Part shown: positions 1-9,306 of the stretch, piece by piece
How the letters are laid out: each line of letters opens with the position of its first letter
Position numbering within the stretch: position 1 is the first letter of the stretch
Source: Candidatus Synechococcus calcipolaris G9
GTDB lineage: Bacteria; Cyanobacteriota; Cyanobacteriia; Thermosynechococcales; Thermosynechococcaceae
DNA: 64,000 nt
Reading direction: 5' to 3'
Assembly (NCBI RefSeq): GCF_029582805.1
Contig: NZ_JAKKUT010000001.1
Coordinates: forward strand, 466,298 to 530,297
The notes under the pieces: model-generated
What the model saw: the letters and a program-made list of their open reading frames with translations, nothing else
Databases searched by the model: none
Told to the model about the DNA's origin: nothing
Made by a program: the position numbers and the translations under genes

Positions 1-6
1 AGTTTT

Positions 7-348
7 ATGTTTGAACCGATTTCAGATACTGCACCACCAATGAAGGGTCAAAAGTTGCTAGCCCACCTGCAACAAACAACCGATCAGCCAATTTTGGTGA
101 AATTTGTGGCCCCCCACTGTGCCGCGTGTAAAACCCTAGCCCCAGTGTTAGAGCAACTGATGGAGCAACACCAGGATAATCTCCATCTAGTAACGATTGA
201 CATCACCCAGGAGCCAGAATTAGCCATGGATTTAGGGGTACGCACAGCCCCCACTGTGGTGCTATTTGCAAAGGAAACTCTGCGGGGTAAAGTGGATGGC
301 TTAAAACCTAAAAACGTGTACTCAGACTTAGTGGAAGCCCTGTTGTGA
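7..348 (+). CDS. Thioredoxin-like protein
   Basis: A 113-residue single-domain thioredoxin fold, the usual family length. The redox motif is C38-A-A-C41 after the strand ILVKFVAPH, with the cis-proline at P82 (TAPT). The canonical motif is WCGPC; here W is replaced by H and GP by AA, so the redox potential and partner may differ from classical thioredoxin. No signal peptide is visible, so it should be cytoplasmic. It probably acts as a dithiol donor or redox-regulatory protein. The DUF3179 gene follows on the same strand after about 65 bases. Family assignment is secure; the specific partner is unknown. Confidence 0.88.
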   Translation: MFEPISDTAPPMKGQKLLAHLQQTTDQPILVKFVAPHCAACKTLAPVLEQLMEQHQDNLHLVTIDITQEPELAMDLGVRTAPTVVLFAKETLRGKVDGLKPKNVYSDLVEALL

Positions 349-413
349 TTTTTAATGTGATGAGGTCAAACAACCTTTGCGATAAATCGTTGCAGTGATT
401 GAGGGTCATACCC

Positions 414-1394
414 ATGAAATGTCTATTTAGAAAACTACTGATTGGTAGCTCCATATCCATGTTTTTTCTCATTCTTTTTAGCCTTCGTTTTGGGGAACAG
501 ACTAAGTTTGAATTAACAAGTCATGGACAAGAAAATTTCAACTTGAGTCAAGCCCAGCCAACAACGCCGAGGATTCATCCACGGGATCTGCTAGAGGGCG
601 GCCCCCCCAAAGATGGGATTCCCAGTATTGATACCCCACGGTTTGATACGGCCCAGACAACCCCTTTCTCCCCGAAAGAACTGGTAATTGGTGTGGTGGT
701 CAATGGTGAAGCCCGCGCCTATCCCTTTGGTATTCTCAACTGGCACGAAATTGTCAATGATCGGGTCGGAGATGTCAATATTACGGTTTCCTACTGCCCC
801 CTATGTGACACAGGCGTTGTTTTTGAGCGTGGTAACACCACCTACGGCGTATCGGGTAAATTATTTCAAAGTTGTTTGGTGATGTACGACCGTGAAGATG
901 ATACATATTATGCCCAACCTTGGGCCTTGGGGATTATGGGCCCGGAGGTGAATCGTTCCCTAGCCCGCATCCCCGGAGTGAAAACCACCTTAAAACAATG
1001 GTTAGCCCAGCACCCAGAGAGTCAAATTCTATCCACAGAAACGGGTTATCAACGGGATTACTTTCGCTATCCTTACCGAGATTACTACACCAGTAGCCAA
1101 CTCATCTTTCCTGTCCGCAATCAAGGCCAGCGGGACTTACACCCCAAGGCAATTGTCAGTTATATCTGGGAGGCAGATCAGCAGACACCCACAAACGAAT
1201 TTTCGGGAGCTAGTCATCAATTTTCCCATGGTGAATTAAAGCAGGTGGGAACGCAAGTGATTGATTTTAATGGCCGTCAGATTCGGGGGCGTTGGCATCC
1301 CCAGAAGGAAACCGTCATTGTTGAAGAATTAGATGGAACGGTCATTCCAAGTACGACAGCCTTTGCATTTGTTTTCCCAGCATTTTTTAACTAA
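414..1394 (+). CDS. DUF3179 domain-containing exported protein
   Basis: The protein begins with a basic stretch and a hydrophobic segment (about residues 8-27), consistent with a signal peptide or membrane anchor. The rest matches the DUF3179 family: conserved NWHEIVND, VSYCPLCDTG and FGVSGKL-like (here YGVSGKLF) motifs. The function of DUF3179 is not established. The CPLC pair suggests a metal or disulfide site. I chose the ATG preceded by GAGGG at good spacing; a TTG fifteen bases upstream is in frame but lacks a ribosome site. It is probably periplasmic or membrane-attached. Confidence 0.8.
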   Translation: MKCLFRKLLIGSSISMFFLILFSLRFGEQTKFELTSHGQENFNLSQAQPTTPRIHPRDLLEGGPPKDGIPSIDTPRFDTAQTTPFSPKELVIGVVVNGEARAYPFGILNWHEIVNDRVGDVNITVSYCPLCDTGVVFERGNTTYGVSGKLFQSCLVMYDREDDTYYAQPWALGIMGPEVNRSLARIPGVKTTLKQWLAQHPESQILSTETGYQRDYFRYPYRDYYTSSQLIFPVRNQGQRDLHPKAIVSYIWEADQQTPTNEFSGASHQFSHGELKQVGTQVIDFNGRQIRGRWHPQKETVIVEELDGTVIPSTTAFAFVFPAFFN

Positions 1395-1467
1395 GTTTTT
1401 CAAGGTTTTTTAAGGCTTTTCAAGTTTTTAGTTTGTCTAAAGTTCTATACCCACGTTGGAGTATTCT

Positions 1468-2112
1468 ATGAGTTTTGCCACTGATTTAGCGACCCTGACC
1501 CAGAATATGCAACAGCAAATACCCACGGAGATCAAAGAAACCATGATGTCAGCCATGGCCGATCTGATGAATTCAGGGTTGGGCGATCGCGCCCTAGGGA
1601 TTGGGGATGGCATTCCCCGGTTCAGTCTGCCCAACGCATTGGGGGAAGTTGTCAATATTCAAGACTTACTCAACCATGGCCCTGTGATTATCTGCTTCTA
1701 TCGGGGCGGCTGGTGTCCCTACTGCAACCTAGAATTACATGCCCTTGAGCAAACCCTGCCCCAATTCAAAGCTTTGGGTGCTAACCTAGTTGCAATTTCT
1801 CCCCAAACCCCAGATCACACCCTTTCTACCGTCGAAAAACAACAACTTTCCTTTGAGGTCTTGAGCGATCGCGGTAATCAGGTGGCGCGTCAATTTGGTC
1901 TAGTCTTTACCGTGCCGGAGATATTACGGCCGATTTACCAGCAGTTTGGTATTGATCTACCCGCTGCCAATGGAGATGTTTCCTTTGAGTTACCCGTAGC
2001 TGCCACCTATGTGGTTAAGGCAGATGGCACGATCGCCCATGGATTTGTGAACGTGGATTATACCCAGCGTCAGGATCCTCAAGAGATTTTAGCTGTGTTG
2101 AAAAAAGTCTAG
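1468..2112 (+). CDS. Peroxiredoxin-like (AhpC/TSA superfamily) protein
   Basis: Thioredoxin-fold peroxidase-like protein of about 214 residues with the motif [12 protein letters not shown], typical of the PRX-like2 branch where the peroxidatic cysteine sits in a CxxC. An N-terminal helical region of about 60 residues precedes the fold ([17 protein letters not shown]). It probably reduces peroxides using a thiol donor; the thioredoxin-like gene at the start of the window is a possible but unproven partner. The ATG is chosen because TTGGAG lies just upstream; an in-frame TTG four codons earlier overlaps that site. It converges with chlB, overlapping its end by four bases. Confidence 0.82.
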   Translation: MSFATDLATLTQNMQQQIPTEIKETMMSAMADLMNSGLGDRALGIGDGIPRFSLPNALGEVVNIQDLLNHGPVIICFYRGGWCPYCNLELHALEQTLPQFKALGANLVAISPQTPDHTLSTVEKQQLSFEVLSDRGNQVARQFGLVFTVPEILRPIYQQFGIDLPAANGDVSFELPVAATYVVKADGTIAHGFVNVDYTQRQDPQEILAVLKKV

Positions 2113-3635
2113 GCTCCCACAGATTCCTTGGCGGCATAGAGAACTTCCACATTGATTTGGCTAATGCCGCGATCGCGGGCAAATTTTTCCGTGTTCCGTT
2201 TCACCTTGCCGCGGACAAAACCAGGAATCTTATTGAGTTCCGCTAGACCATCCTCAGTCCAGGCCAGATCCGACTCCGCTGAGATGCCCTTATGAATCAC
2301 CTCTTTCGTATCATGCCCGCCAAAGATTTCTAAAAGGTGATCTTCCATGCCCAGGGTAAAGGAGTTGTAGATCAAATCCACCAGTTGGTTGGTTCCTTCG
2401 TAGCCTAGGTAGGGGCGATAGCCAATGGGGAAGTTTTGAATATGAATGGGGGCGGCAATCACACCACAGGGAATATTTAAGCGTTTGCCCACATGACGCT
2501 CCATCTGGGTACCAAAGATGGCCGAAGGCTCTACCCGGGCGATCGCATCGCCAACTGCACCATGATCATCTGTAATCAATACCTCGTCACAGAAGTCTTG
2601 CACCTGCTCCTTGAACCAGTCGGCATCGTATTTACAATAGGTTCCGGCCCAAACCACATGGATGCCCATCTCCCGCGCGAGAACTTTGGTCAGGGCAGCG
2701 GCATGGGTATTATCGCCAAAGACCACCGCCTTTTTGCCCGTCAAATTTTGGCAGTCAATGGAGCGGGAAAACCAAGCGGCCTGAGACACATGGGTCGTTT
2801 GTTCTTCAATGAATTTTTCATAATTGGCATCATGGCCCCGTTGATTCAAAATGCCTTGGATCGCCCGAATGCAGCGCGCCGTTTCAACCACTCCCATGGG
2901 GGTAATATCCACGTAGGGCATATCAAAGTTTTTTTCTAAGTAGCGGGCGGTCATGCCACCAATTTCCCGGTAGGGGACTAGATTAAACCAGGCTTGGGGC
3001 AACTTGCACAGTTCGGTAACGGAGGCTCCATCGGGAATAACGGCATTGATCTGAATTCCCATATCCGCCATTAGTTTTCGCAACTCACGGCAGTCATGCT
3101 GGTTATGAAAGCCAAGGGTCGTAATCCCAATAATATTGACGCTGGGCATTGCGGTTTTGGCTTGGGGTAGGGTGCCCTCTTTCGCTGCCTTATCCAGGTA
3201 GTACTGAACAATTTGATCTAGGGTGCGATCGGCGGCCTGGAGTTCATTCACCCGGTAATGGTTCACATCCGCCAGAATGACATCGGATTGGGTGGTTAAA
3301 CTGGCTCGACTGACAAAGTTTTCCAGATCTTCTTGCAAAATACTAGAGGTACAGGTGGGGGTGAGGACAATCAGATCCGGGTGTTCCTCGGCATCCTTGC
3401 GGGTAATATTGTCTACGACCTTTTCCTGGGAGCCACGGGCTAGGACATGGCGATCGACAATACTGGTCGTTACCGGCGTAAAGTTCCGCTCCCGCTCTAG
3501 CATCGATCGCATCACATTGAAATAGTCATCCCCAAGGGGAGCGTGCATGATCCCATGGACATTTTGAAAGGAACTGGCAATGCGGAGCGTACCTATGTGG
3601 GCCGGGCCAGCATACATCCAGTAGGCTAATTTCAT
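2109..3635 (-). CDS. chlB: Light-independent protochlorophyllide reductase subunit B
   Basis: 508 residues, the standard cyanobacterial ChlB length. ChlB pairs with ChlN in the catalytic component of dark-operative protochlorophyllide reductase, which reduces ring D of protochlorophyllide using electrons from ChlL. The N-terminus [18 protein letters not shown] is diagnostic, and D36 (in PLGDDYFN) corresponds to the unusual aspartate ligand of the NB-cluster known in this family. The C-terminus carries the small domain ending in an [14 protein letters not shown] motif. ChlL and ChlN are not in the window, so subunit genes are scattered, as is common in cyanobacteria. The divergent neighbour is a GUN4-like protein, also linked to chlorophyll metabolism. 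Confidence 0.98.
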   Translation of the reverse strand: MKLAYWMYAGPAHIGTLRIASSFQNVHGIMHAPLGDDYFNVMRSMLERERNFTPVTTSIVDRHVLARGSQEKVVDNITRKDAEEHPDLIVLTPTCTSSILQEDLENFVSRASLTTQSDVILADVNHYRVNELQAADRTLDQIVQYYLDKAAKEGTLPQAKTAMPSVNIIGITTLGFHNQHDCRELRKLMADMGIQINAVIPDGASVTELCKLPQAWFNLVPYREIGGMTARYLEKNFDMPYVDITPMGVVETARCIRAIQGILNQRGHDANYEKFIEEQTTHVSQAAWFSRSIDCQNLTGKKAVVFGDNTHAAALTKVLAREMGIHVVWAGTYCKYDADWFKEQVQDFCDEVLITDDHGAVGDAIARVEPSAIFGTQMERHVGKRLNIPCGVIAAPIHIQNFPIGYRPYLGYEGTNQLVDLIYNSFTLGMEDHLLEIFGGHDTKEVIHKGISAESDLAWTEDGLAELNKIPGFVRGKVKRNTEKFARDRGISQINVEVLYAAKESVGA

Positions 3636-3801
3636 GCTTCAACTCCTAAACCAAGTGAGGATCAAATATAAATAAATGGGGATAGCTAGGCAGATCCTAC
3701 CAAGGCCCTGTTACCAAGGTGGGAATATTACAGTGTTGATCGTGTTTCGTGATATTTCTTAATTTTAGGGATTGTAAATCTAGGGTTTGGGGGATGGGCA
3801 G

Positions 3802-4449
3802 ATGGCCGTGAGTAATGATCTAACTATTCAGGTGATAATATTACTGGGCATTTTGCTGGGAAGTTGTGGGGTTGCTCCCATTCCCAAGCCCCAGTTAGGC
3901 AGCGATCGCGACTTGGATTTTAGTCAGCTAGAAACCTATTTGGCCGCCAAAAATTGGCAAGAGTCCGATTACGAAACCTATACCCTGATGGCGGCATCCC
4001 TGGGAAAACGAGTCCCGATAGTAGAGCCATTGGAGCCGTCAGATCTATTAGAACTTCCCTGCGCCGATCTCAATAGCCTGGATCAATTGTGGCATTATCA
4101 CAGTAACGGACGATTTGGCTTTACGATCCAAAAAAATAACTATGTTGCTGCGGGGGGGAGATTAAAGGCAACATCTTCATTGAGTACGGATCGGTTGGTT
4201 AATTTTACAGATCGCATTGGCTGGTATAGCCAGCCACTTAAACGCTTTGTCTCCTATCGGGATGCTGATGTCACCTATCGAGAGGATCCCGACTTCTTGC
4301 CTCCAAAGGGATTTTTGCCCTTTGTCTGGTGGGCGGCAGGTGTGCGGGATGTTTTTTTAAGTGGTGGGGGTGGCCAATTAGTGGAAGTAACGCCAGAACT
4401 TGCCAGTCATTTATTTTCCCGCTTAGATGAGTGCCAAACTTCGCCATAA
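3802..4449 (+). CDS. GUN4-like domain lipoprotein
   Basis: About 215 residues. The N-terminal hydrophobic segment ends in the lipobox LLGSC (Cys22 from the chosen ATG), predicting a lipid-anchored protein. The rest resembles the GUN4 fold: LETYLAAKNWQESDYETYTLM followed by LPCADLNSLDQLWHYHSNGRFGF, matching the family pattern of a leading helix bundle then LPCxDL...D.LW...S.GRFGF. GUN4 proteins bind porphyrins and stimulate Mg-chelatase; canonical Gun4 is soluble, so an anchored form is unusual. The gene is transcribed divergently from chlB over about 165 bases. Porphyrin binding is inferred, not shown. A TTG five codons upstream is an alternative start. Confidence 0.75.
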   Translation: MAVSNDLTIQVIILLGILLGSCGVAPIPKPQLGSDRDLDFSQLETYLAAKNWQESDYETYTLMAASLGKRVPIVEPLEPSDLLELPCADLNSLDQLWHYHSNGRFGFTIQKNNYVAAGGRLKATSSLSTDRLVNFTDRIGWYSQPLKRFVSYRDADVTYREDPDFLPPKGFLPFVWWAAGVRDVFLSGGGGQLVEVTPELASHLFSRLDECQTSP

Positions 4450-4491
4450 TGCCTGTGGATCCAAATCACATCGGGTCTGGAAAAATGCGGC

Positions 4492-4497
4492 TATAAT
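4492..4497 (+). promoter_or_regulatory. Candidate -10 box upstream of the HD-GYP gene
   Basis: A perfect TATAAT lies about 40 bases before the start of the GAF/HD-GYP gene. No convincing -35 box is seen at the expected spacing, so this is a weak call resting on one hexamer. Confidence 0.35.
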
Positions 4498-4537
4498 AGC
4501 CCAAATGATCTAAAGGAAACCTTTTCCGGGGGAATTC

Positions 4538-6181
4538 ATGACCTTAACACCCCACACGATTGGGGACGAACTTAGTCTCACCCAGTTTCAAGATAATCAA
4601 GAACAACTGGTTGAAGAACTGGTGGAAATTGGGGTTGCCCTATCCGCCACCCAAGACCTAGGTACCTTACTCAATCTGATCCTATCCAAGAGTCGTGAAA
4701 TTACCTGGAGTGATGCCGGTAGCGTCTTTTTGATTGATCGGGAGGCTGATCCCCCCTGTCTCTGGTTTAAGACGGCCCAAAATGACAGTTGTGCTACCCC
4801 CACTCTCCTTGAGTTTTCCATCCCCCTCAGCTATGAAAGTTTGGTGGGCTATGTGGCCCTCTCCGGTGAGACCTTAAATATTAGTGATGCCTATACCCTG
4901 ACGGGGGAGGAAACCTATCAGTTCAATCGCTCCCTAGATGATAACCTGGGCTATCGTACCCGTTCCGTGCTAGTGGTACCGATGCAAAATATCCAGGGCC
5001 AGGTGATTGGCGTTTTGCAGTTAATTAATCGGAAAACAAATCCGCGCATTAAAATCACACCGGAAAATGCCACGGTTGTCACCCAGGCCTACAGTCCTTC
5101 CGAAGAACGAATCCTGCGATCGCTGGCCAGCCAAGCAGCTGTTATTTTAGAGCGGAATCATTTACTCGATAGCATTGAAAACCTATTTGAAGGGTTTGTT
5201 ACCGCATCCATCCAGGCCATTGAAGCTCGGGATCCCACCACCTCAGGACATTCCGAACGGGTAGCAGCCCTCACGGTCTATCTGGCGGAACGATTAAATG
5301 GTGTGTCCTCAGGGCCCCTTCATAATGTTGTCTTTAGCGATCGCCAACTCCAAGAAATTCGCTATGCCGCCCTCCTCCATGATTTTGGTAAAGTAGCGGT
5401 TCCCGAAACGATCCTAAATAAAGAAAAGAAAATTTTTCCCGAACAACTTGAAATTATCCGGCAGCGATTTGCCCTAGTGCGACGCACCCTGGAGATGGAC
5501 TGCACCCAAGCCAAGCTGGATTATGCCCTGAAACATCCCCATCGCCATGACTCAGGCGAAGAAGACCCCTGTGATCACTGTGCCTATTTCCGTGAACTTG
5601 ATCAAACCCTAGCCCGTCAATTGCATCTTTTAGACGACTACTGGCAGATACTAGAGCAGGCCAATGAACCCAAGGTATTAGAGGAAGAACCCCTGGCCCG
5701 TCTCAAGGATATGACCCAGTTTTTCTACCGAGGTATTGATGGCCAAGCCTATCCCCTGCTCACTGTGCCCGAACTAGAACAATTAATGATTCGCCGTGGC
5801 AGTTTGACCCAGAAAGAACGGCAGATGATTGAATCCCATGTTACCTATACCTATAAATTTTTGTCCCGCATTCCCTGGACGGATCATCTCAAGGATGTTC
5901 CCATAATTGCCTATGGCCACCATGAACGCTTGAATGGTGGTGGTTATCCGCGCGGGATTGGCCAGGCTGAGATTCCCATTCAAACCCAGATGTTGGCAAT
6001 TGCTGATATTTATGATGCCCTTACCGCCAGCGATCGCCCCTACAAGAAGAGTTTACCCGTCTCCCGTGCCTTGAGTATTCTCCGGCAAGAAGCTGCGGAC
6101 TTTAAGGTGAATAGCGATCTGGTGCAACTGTTTGAGCAACAGCAAATTTTCCGAATTTTAGGACATATTCTTGATCAATGA
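4538..6181 (+). CDS. GAF domain / HD-GYP phosphodiesterase-like protein
   Basis: 547 residues: an N-terminal GAF domain (about 25-205) then an HD-GYP domain (about 210-530). The metal-binding HD pair is at 281-282 (LLHDFGK), the HHE motif at 461-463 and the signature GGGYP at 467-471, so the cyclic-di-GMP hydrolysis residues look intact. Between the HD and GYP halves is an insertion of about 120 residues containing H334, H337, C345 and C348 (DPCDHC), which could bind a metal. Proteins of this layout sense a small ligand and degrade c-di-GMP; the ligand is unknown. The gene is monocistronic with a possible promoter just upstream. Confidence 0.9.
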   Translation: MTLTPHTIGDELSLTQFQDNQEQLVEELVEIGVALSATQDLGTLLNLILSKSREITWSDAGSVFLIDREADPPCLWFKTAQNDSCATPTLLEFSIPLSYESLVGYVALSGETLNISDAYTLTGEETYQFNRSLDDNLGYRTRSVLVVPMQNIQGQVIGVLQLINRKTNPRIKITPENATVVTQAYSPSEERILRSLASQAAVILERNHLLDSIENLFEGFVTASIQAIEARDPTTSGHSERVAALTVYLAERLNGVSSGPLHNVVFSDRQLQEIRYAALLHDFGKVAVPETILNKEKKIFPEQLEIIRQRFALVRRTLEMDCTQAKLDYALKHPHRHDSGEEDPCDHCAYFRELDQTLARQLHLLDDYWQILEQANEPKVLEEEPLARLKDMTQFFYRGIDGQAYPLLTVPELEQLMIRRGSLTQKERQMIESHVTYTYKFLSRIPWTDHLKDVPIIAYGHHERLNGGGYPRGIGQAEIPIQTQMLAIADIYDALTASDRPYKKSLPVSRALSILRQEAADFKVNSDLVQLFEQQQIFRILGHILDQ

Positions 6182-6206
6182 TTTCTGATAACTAGGCATG
6201 AATGTC

Positions 6207-6557
6207 CTAGCGATCGCTGCCAAAGTAAAACCCAAGCACTGCCCCAATTAGCCCAGTTTGGGATGCAATCAGTAGGGTAATAATATCCTTGGCGTAGGTA
6301 TAGGTGATCTGTCGATCCTCATTGGCTTGAATGGGAATCACCAACAATAGAATCATAATAATAATTGCACTGGCATTAATCGCAATCAGTAGGAAAAATA
6401 ACATCCAGGCCAACTTGGCCCGGGCGCGATCGCGGTCAGGTTCGCTACTTTTGAGAGGTTCCCTGTCAGCCAGATAGACATTCTCTGGGCTAGATAGCGG
6501 TTCTGATTCAGATAGAGGTAATGGCGATTCAGGGTGGGGAGATTGAATTTGTGACAC
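6207..6557 (-). CDS. Small membrane protein of unknown function
   Basis: 116 residues. The first half is polar and Pro/Ser/Glu-rich, followed by two hydrophobic segments (about residues 49-76 and 92-112), so it is probably a two-pass inner or thylakoid membrane protein with the N-terminus in the cytoplasm. I do not recognise the family. It lies head-to-tail downstream of the GNAT gene after about 36 bases, so the two could be co-transcribed. The reading frame is open with cyanobacterial codon use and HIP1 sites within. Confidence 0.55.
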   Translation of the reverse strand: MSQIQSPHPESPLPLSESEPLSSPENVYLADREPLKSSEPDRDRARAKLAWMLFFLLIAINASAIIIMILLLVIPIQANEDRQITYTYAKDIITLLIASQTGLIGAVLGFYFGSDR

Positions 6558-6593
6558 AGTATATTCCTTGAATTCCTTGATTGCCGGCGATCG

Positions 6594-7130
6594 CTACCCA
6601 AGGCTGTTGAACTCTGACCGATATTTTACCGTTCCACTCCATCCCTCCATCGCGCCACGTTTGATTTCCAACGCCATAAACACCTCATCGGGCACTGGAT
6701 ACTCACATCCTAACCCCTTCTCTTTAGCTGGCCTAAATCCAAATCGCCGATAGTATTCTGGATATCCTAGTACAACAACCGCACTAACTCCTAGGCGATC
6801 GCACTCTTTTAAGCCATGCTGAATCAGCAATGACCCAATTCCTTGCCGCTGATAGTCAGGGAGTACGGCCACGGGTGCTAACCCAAGCACCAAAACGTCA
6901 TCTAAGTTATTGACGCCAGCTCCAGCAATGGTAACAGGACTGAAAAAAATGTGGCCAACAATTTGTCCGGATTTAACAGCAACAAAGGAAAAAGTAAACG
7001 CAACACCGCGCAACATATCAACCAAGTTGGCCTCGCCCTCTCGCCCAAAGGCTGCCACATTTACCCGGCGAACTGCTGGGATGTCCTCTGATTTCTCTGC
7101 TCGAATTTTTATAGGGCTTAGTTTAATCAA
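6594..7130 (-). CDS. GNAT family N-acetyltransferase
   Basis: 178 residues of the YhbS/COG3153 type of GCN5-related acetyltransferase. The acetyl-CoA pyrophosphate-binding motif is seen as LPDYQRQGIGSLL, preceded by the strand LGLAPVAV and followed by VVLGYPEYYRRFGF, a hallmark of this subgroup. The substrate cannot be deduced. It lies immediately downstream of the amidohydrolase on the same strand with about 33 bases between, so a two-gene unit is possible. Confidence 0.85.
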   Translation of the reverse strand: MIKLSPIKIRAEKSEDIPAVRRVNVAAFGREGEANLVDMLRGVAFTFSFVAVKSGQIVGHIFFSPVTIAGAGVNNLDDVLVLGLAPVAVLPDYQRQGIGSLLIQHGLKECDRLGVSAVVVLGYPEYYRRFGFRPAKEKGLGCEYPVPDEVFMALEIKRGAMEGWSGTVKYRSEFNSLG

Positions 7131-7163
7131 TTAATCGTCATCTTGAATGCTATTTAATGGGTA

Positions 7164-8210
7164 TCAGTTCTTCAATCCGGAAGCAGAGAAATCAAGCCTA
7201 AACAGTTTTTCTGCGTTCGTTTGGTAAATCTTGCGCCTCTCTTGGTCAGAAATCATCACACTGTCCAGGAAGGAAACAGCTTCTTCAATGGATTCATAAG
7301 GATAATCGGCAGCAAATAGAAGGGCATCGGAGCCAAGCACATCTAAGGCATGACGCAAAGCCGGTGGGGAACAGACGCCGCTAGTGGTAATGACAAAATG
7401 CTCCTTAAAATATTCGCTAGGGAGGCGAGGCATTTTCTGAACCGCGCCAATTTTCACCTGGAGCAAGTAGCGGTTATCCAGCCGCTGTAGCCAGTAAGGC
7501 AGCCCTTCCCCCATATGTCCCAAAATGATCTTGAGCCTGGGGAAACAGTCAAATACACCGCCCATGATAAGGCGTAAGGCATGGGTGGCGGTTTCAACCG
7601 TGAATCCCCAACCCGCAAAATAAAGTCCATAATCCAGAAAAGGGGCGATCATTGCCGGAGATGGGGTGCGGGGATGGAGATAAATGGGTACCTGGTTGGC
7701 CTCAGCAGCGGCAAAAATTTCCCAATACTTTTGGTCATCCAGATATTCGCCAAAGGTGTGGGAGTTGATGAGTACGCCACATAGATCAAGCTGCTGGATA
7801 GCTCGTTCGATTTCCAGGGCGGCGGCGGTGGGGTTCTGGGGGGCAACAGCCGCTAATCCAGCAAAACGATCAGGATGTGCTTTGACCGCTGCGCTTAACC
7901 GATCATTTGCCTGTCGCGCCAACGCCGTAGCTAATTCAGCCCCAAACACTTGCACACCTGGCGATGTAATTGAAAGCACCTGCATAGCGATGCCGGTAGC
8001 ATCCATGTGGGCAATGCGCGCCGCTCCTAGGTCTATAAGCTGCTCATGGATGAGGCGCGTACTGGGGCTGTCAGCCAGAATTGTTTCACCCATTTTGCGG
8101 AAGCCTGGTTCCCTTGGTGCGCCTTCTGCCAGCAGTTTAGCCCACTCATCAGCAATCTCCTGGGTGACAAATGCTTCTTCTATGGCAATTCGTTTTATTG
8201 ACTGTTCCAT
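7164..8210 (-). CDS. Amidohydrolase-superfamily decarboxylase-like protein
   Basis: 348 residues of the amidohydrolase_2 (ACMSD / gamma-resorcylate decarboxylase) group. The N-terminal IAIEEAF replaces the usual DxHxH and matches the Glu metal ligand seen in gamma-resorcylate and 2,3-dihydroxybenzoate decarboxylases. Further ligands appear in PIYLHPRTP (His) and LFAADYPYE (Asp), with LGHMGEGLPYWLQR near the active site. It probably decarboxylates an aromatic carboxylate in the cytoplasm; the substrate is unknown. Such genes are accessory in cyanobacteria, and this one borders a prophage fragment, so horizontal acquisition is plausible. Confidence 0.8.
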   Translation of the reverse strand: MEQSIKRIAIEEAFVTQEIADEWAKLLAEGAPREPGFRKMGETILADSPSTRLIHEQLIDLGAARIAHMDATGIAMQVLSITSPGVQVFGAELATALARQANDRLSAAVKAHPDRFAGLAAVAPQNPTAAALEIERAIQQLDLCGVLINSHTFGEYLDDQKYWEIFAAAEANQVPIYLHPRTPSPAMIAPFLDYGLYFAGWGFTVETATHALRLIMGGVFDCFPRLKIILGHMGEGLPYWLQRLDNRYLLQVKIGAVQKMPRLPSEYFKEHFVITTSGVCSPPALRHALDVLGSDALLFAADYPYESIEEAVSFLDSVMISDQERRKIYQTNAEKLFRLDFSASGLKN

Positions 8211-8225
8211 CGGGTTAAAAGCTAA

Positions 8226-9086
8226 CGAAATCTTGCCCTTTCAAACACAAGCATAGCCCGAATTTCAGCAGGGGTGACGATGTACCCGCCCTGCGGATGG
8301 GGCTGTCAGTGCAGTGTGGTGACGCTCTCCGAGCGGGATTTGGAACACATGGGCAAAGATGAGCCTGATAACCCACCGATGATTGGCGGCGTGATAGATG
8401 TGGTTGACCCCAAGACCGGCAAGGGGACAGTGGCAAAGGTGGAGGCAGGGGCAGGCGATTATGTGCCTGGGGAGTCCAATGTCAAAGAACGGCGGCGGCA
8501 AATCATTCAGCGGCTTGATCCGCAGTTGCAGCAACGGATAATAGCAGAAGTTCAAGGACATGCACCAGGAACCGCCGTGAACCCCATTGCCCAGAAACGC
8601 TTTGCCTACGAAGCCGCTGGTTCGGAGTATGAGAAGCACTATTTCGATGAGCAAACCGGGGGTTATGTGCTGATTCATGAGGGGCACAATCGAAGTGCAA
8701 GCTTTGAATCGGAAGTCTTTGTGGCTGAAACGTTTGCGCGTCAGGGCTATCGAGTAGAGTTGGTTGATGAGGAGGGAGAAGACGGGCAAAGACGATTTGA
8801 TGCCCTAGTCGATGGGGAGTCGTGGGAGTTCAAGGAGTTGACCGCCAAGGCGAAAAACATTCGAGGAGCTTTCCAGCGTGGACTGGTTCACGGCCGGTCG
8901 CAAGCCCCTCGAATTGCTTACCATGTCAATAGGCAGGTTGATGTTCAGGATCTAAATATTGGGCTTGACCGTGCCATACACATTGACAAGAAAACCCAAA
9001 GAATCTTGAAAGTTGCCTTGATTTACGGCGATGGCAGGATTCAAGTATTGGAAAGGGAGGAGATTGATGCAGGACAAAAATTTTGA
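8226..9086 (+). pseudogene. Truncated MuF head protein fused to a nuclease-like toxin domain
   Basis: The frame is open from a stop at 8223 and can start at the GTG at 8274 (270 residues). Its beginning, RISAG-VTMYPPCGWGCQC followed by LSERDLE, is the C-terminal signature of Mu gpF/MuF phage head proteins; the preceding several hundred residues are missing. After a linker (about residues 35-135) comes a domain with E147, D176 (RRFDALVDG) and E185-x-K187 (WEFKEL), the pattern of a PD-(D/E)XK-type nuclease as found in C-terminal tRNase/DNase toxins of CdiA and MuF polymorphic toxins. The small downstream gene overlaps it by 20 bases. The phage delivery part is lost, but the toxin domain is uninterrupted and could still be expressed. 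Confidence 0.72.
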
Positions 9087-9306
9087 AGATATTAAAGAAC
9101 GAATTGAGATTGGATTGAGTAATGACTTTCCACTTCAGTCCAGGCTGATTATGCTTGGTGAAATATTCTGCTCTGTTGGTCACGGGCTAATTACCCCTAA
9201 TCAAGGGTATGAACTTGAGGACTTGCTGGGGTTAGATCAACTTATTGAAGACTATGACAGAGTCCGAGAAATGGGGTTTTCAGGCGAGTTCGTGTCAGTA
9301 GCATGA
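9067..9306 (+). CDS. Candidate immunity protein for the MuF-linked toxin
   Basis: 79 residues, acidic and predicted mostly helical; I recognise no family. The ATG has an excellent ribosome site (GGGAGGAG, about five bases away) lying inside the 3' end of the toxin gene, so the two are translationally coupled. Its stop overlaps the next gene's start (ATGA). A small acidic protein encoded directly after a toxin domain inside a phage head operon is what polymorphic-toxin immunity genes look like, so the role is inferred from position. It has no counterpart at this place in phage Mu. Confidence 0.6.
   Translation: MQDKNFEDIKERIEIGLSNDFPLQSRLIMLGEIFCSVGHGLITPNQGYELEDLLGLDQLIEDYDRVREMGFSGEFVSVA

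Noticed and set aside
8215..8789. Minus-strand frames opposite the MuF-toxin gene
   Set aside because: The plus strand has clear MuF and nuclease patterns with coupled downstream genes; the minus frames show none.
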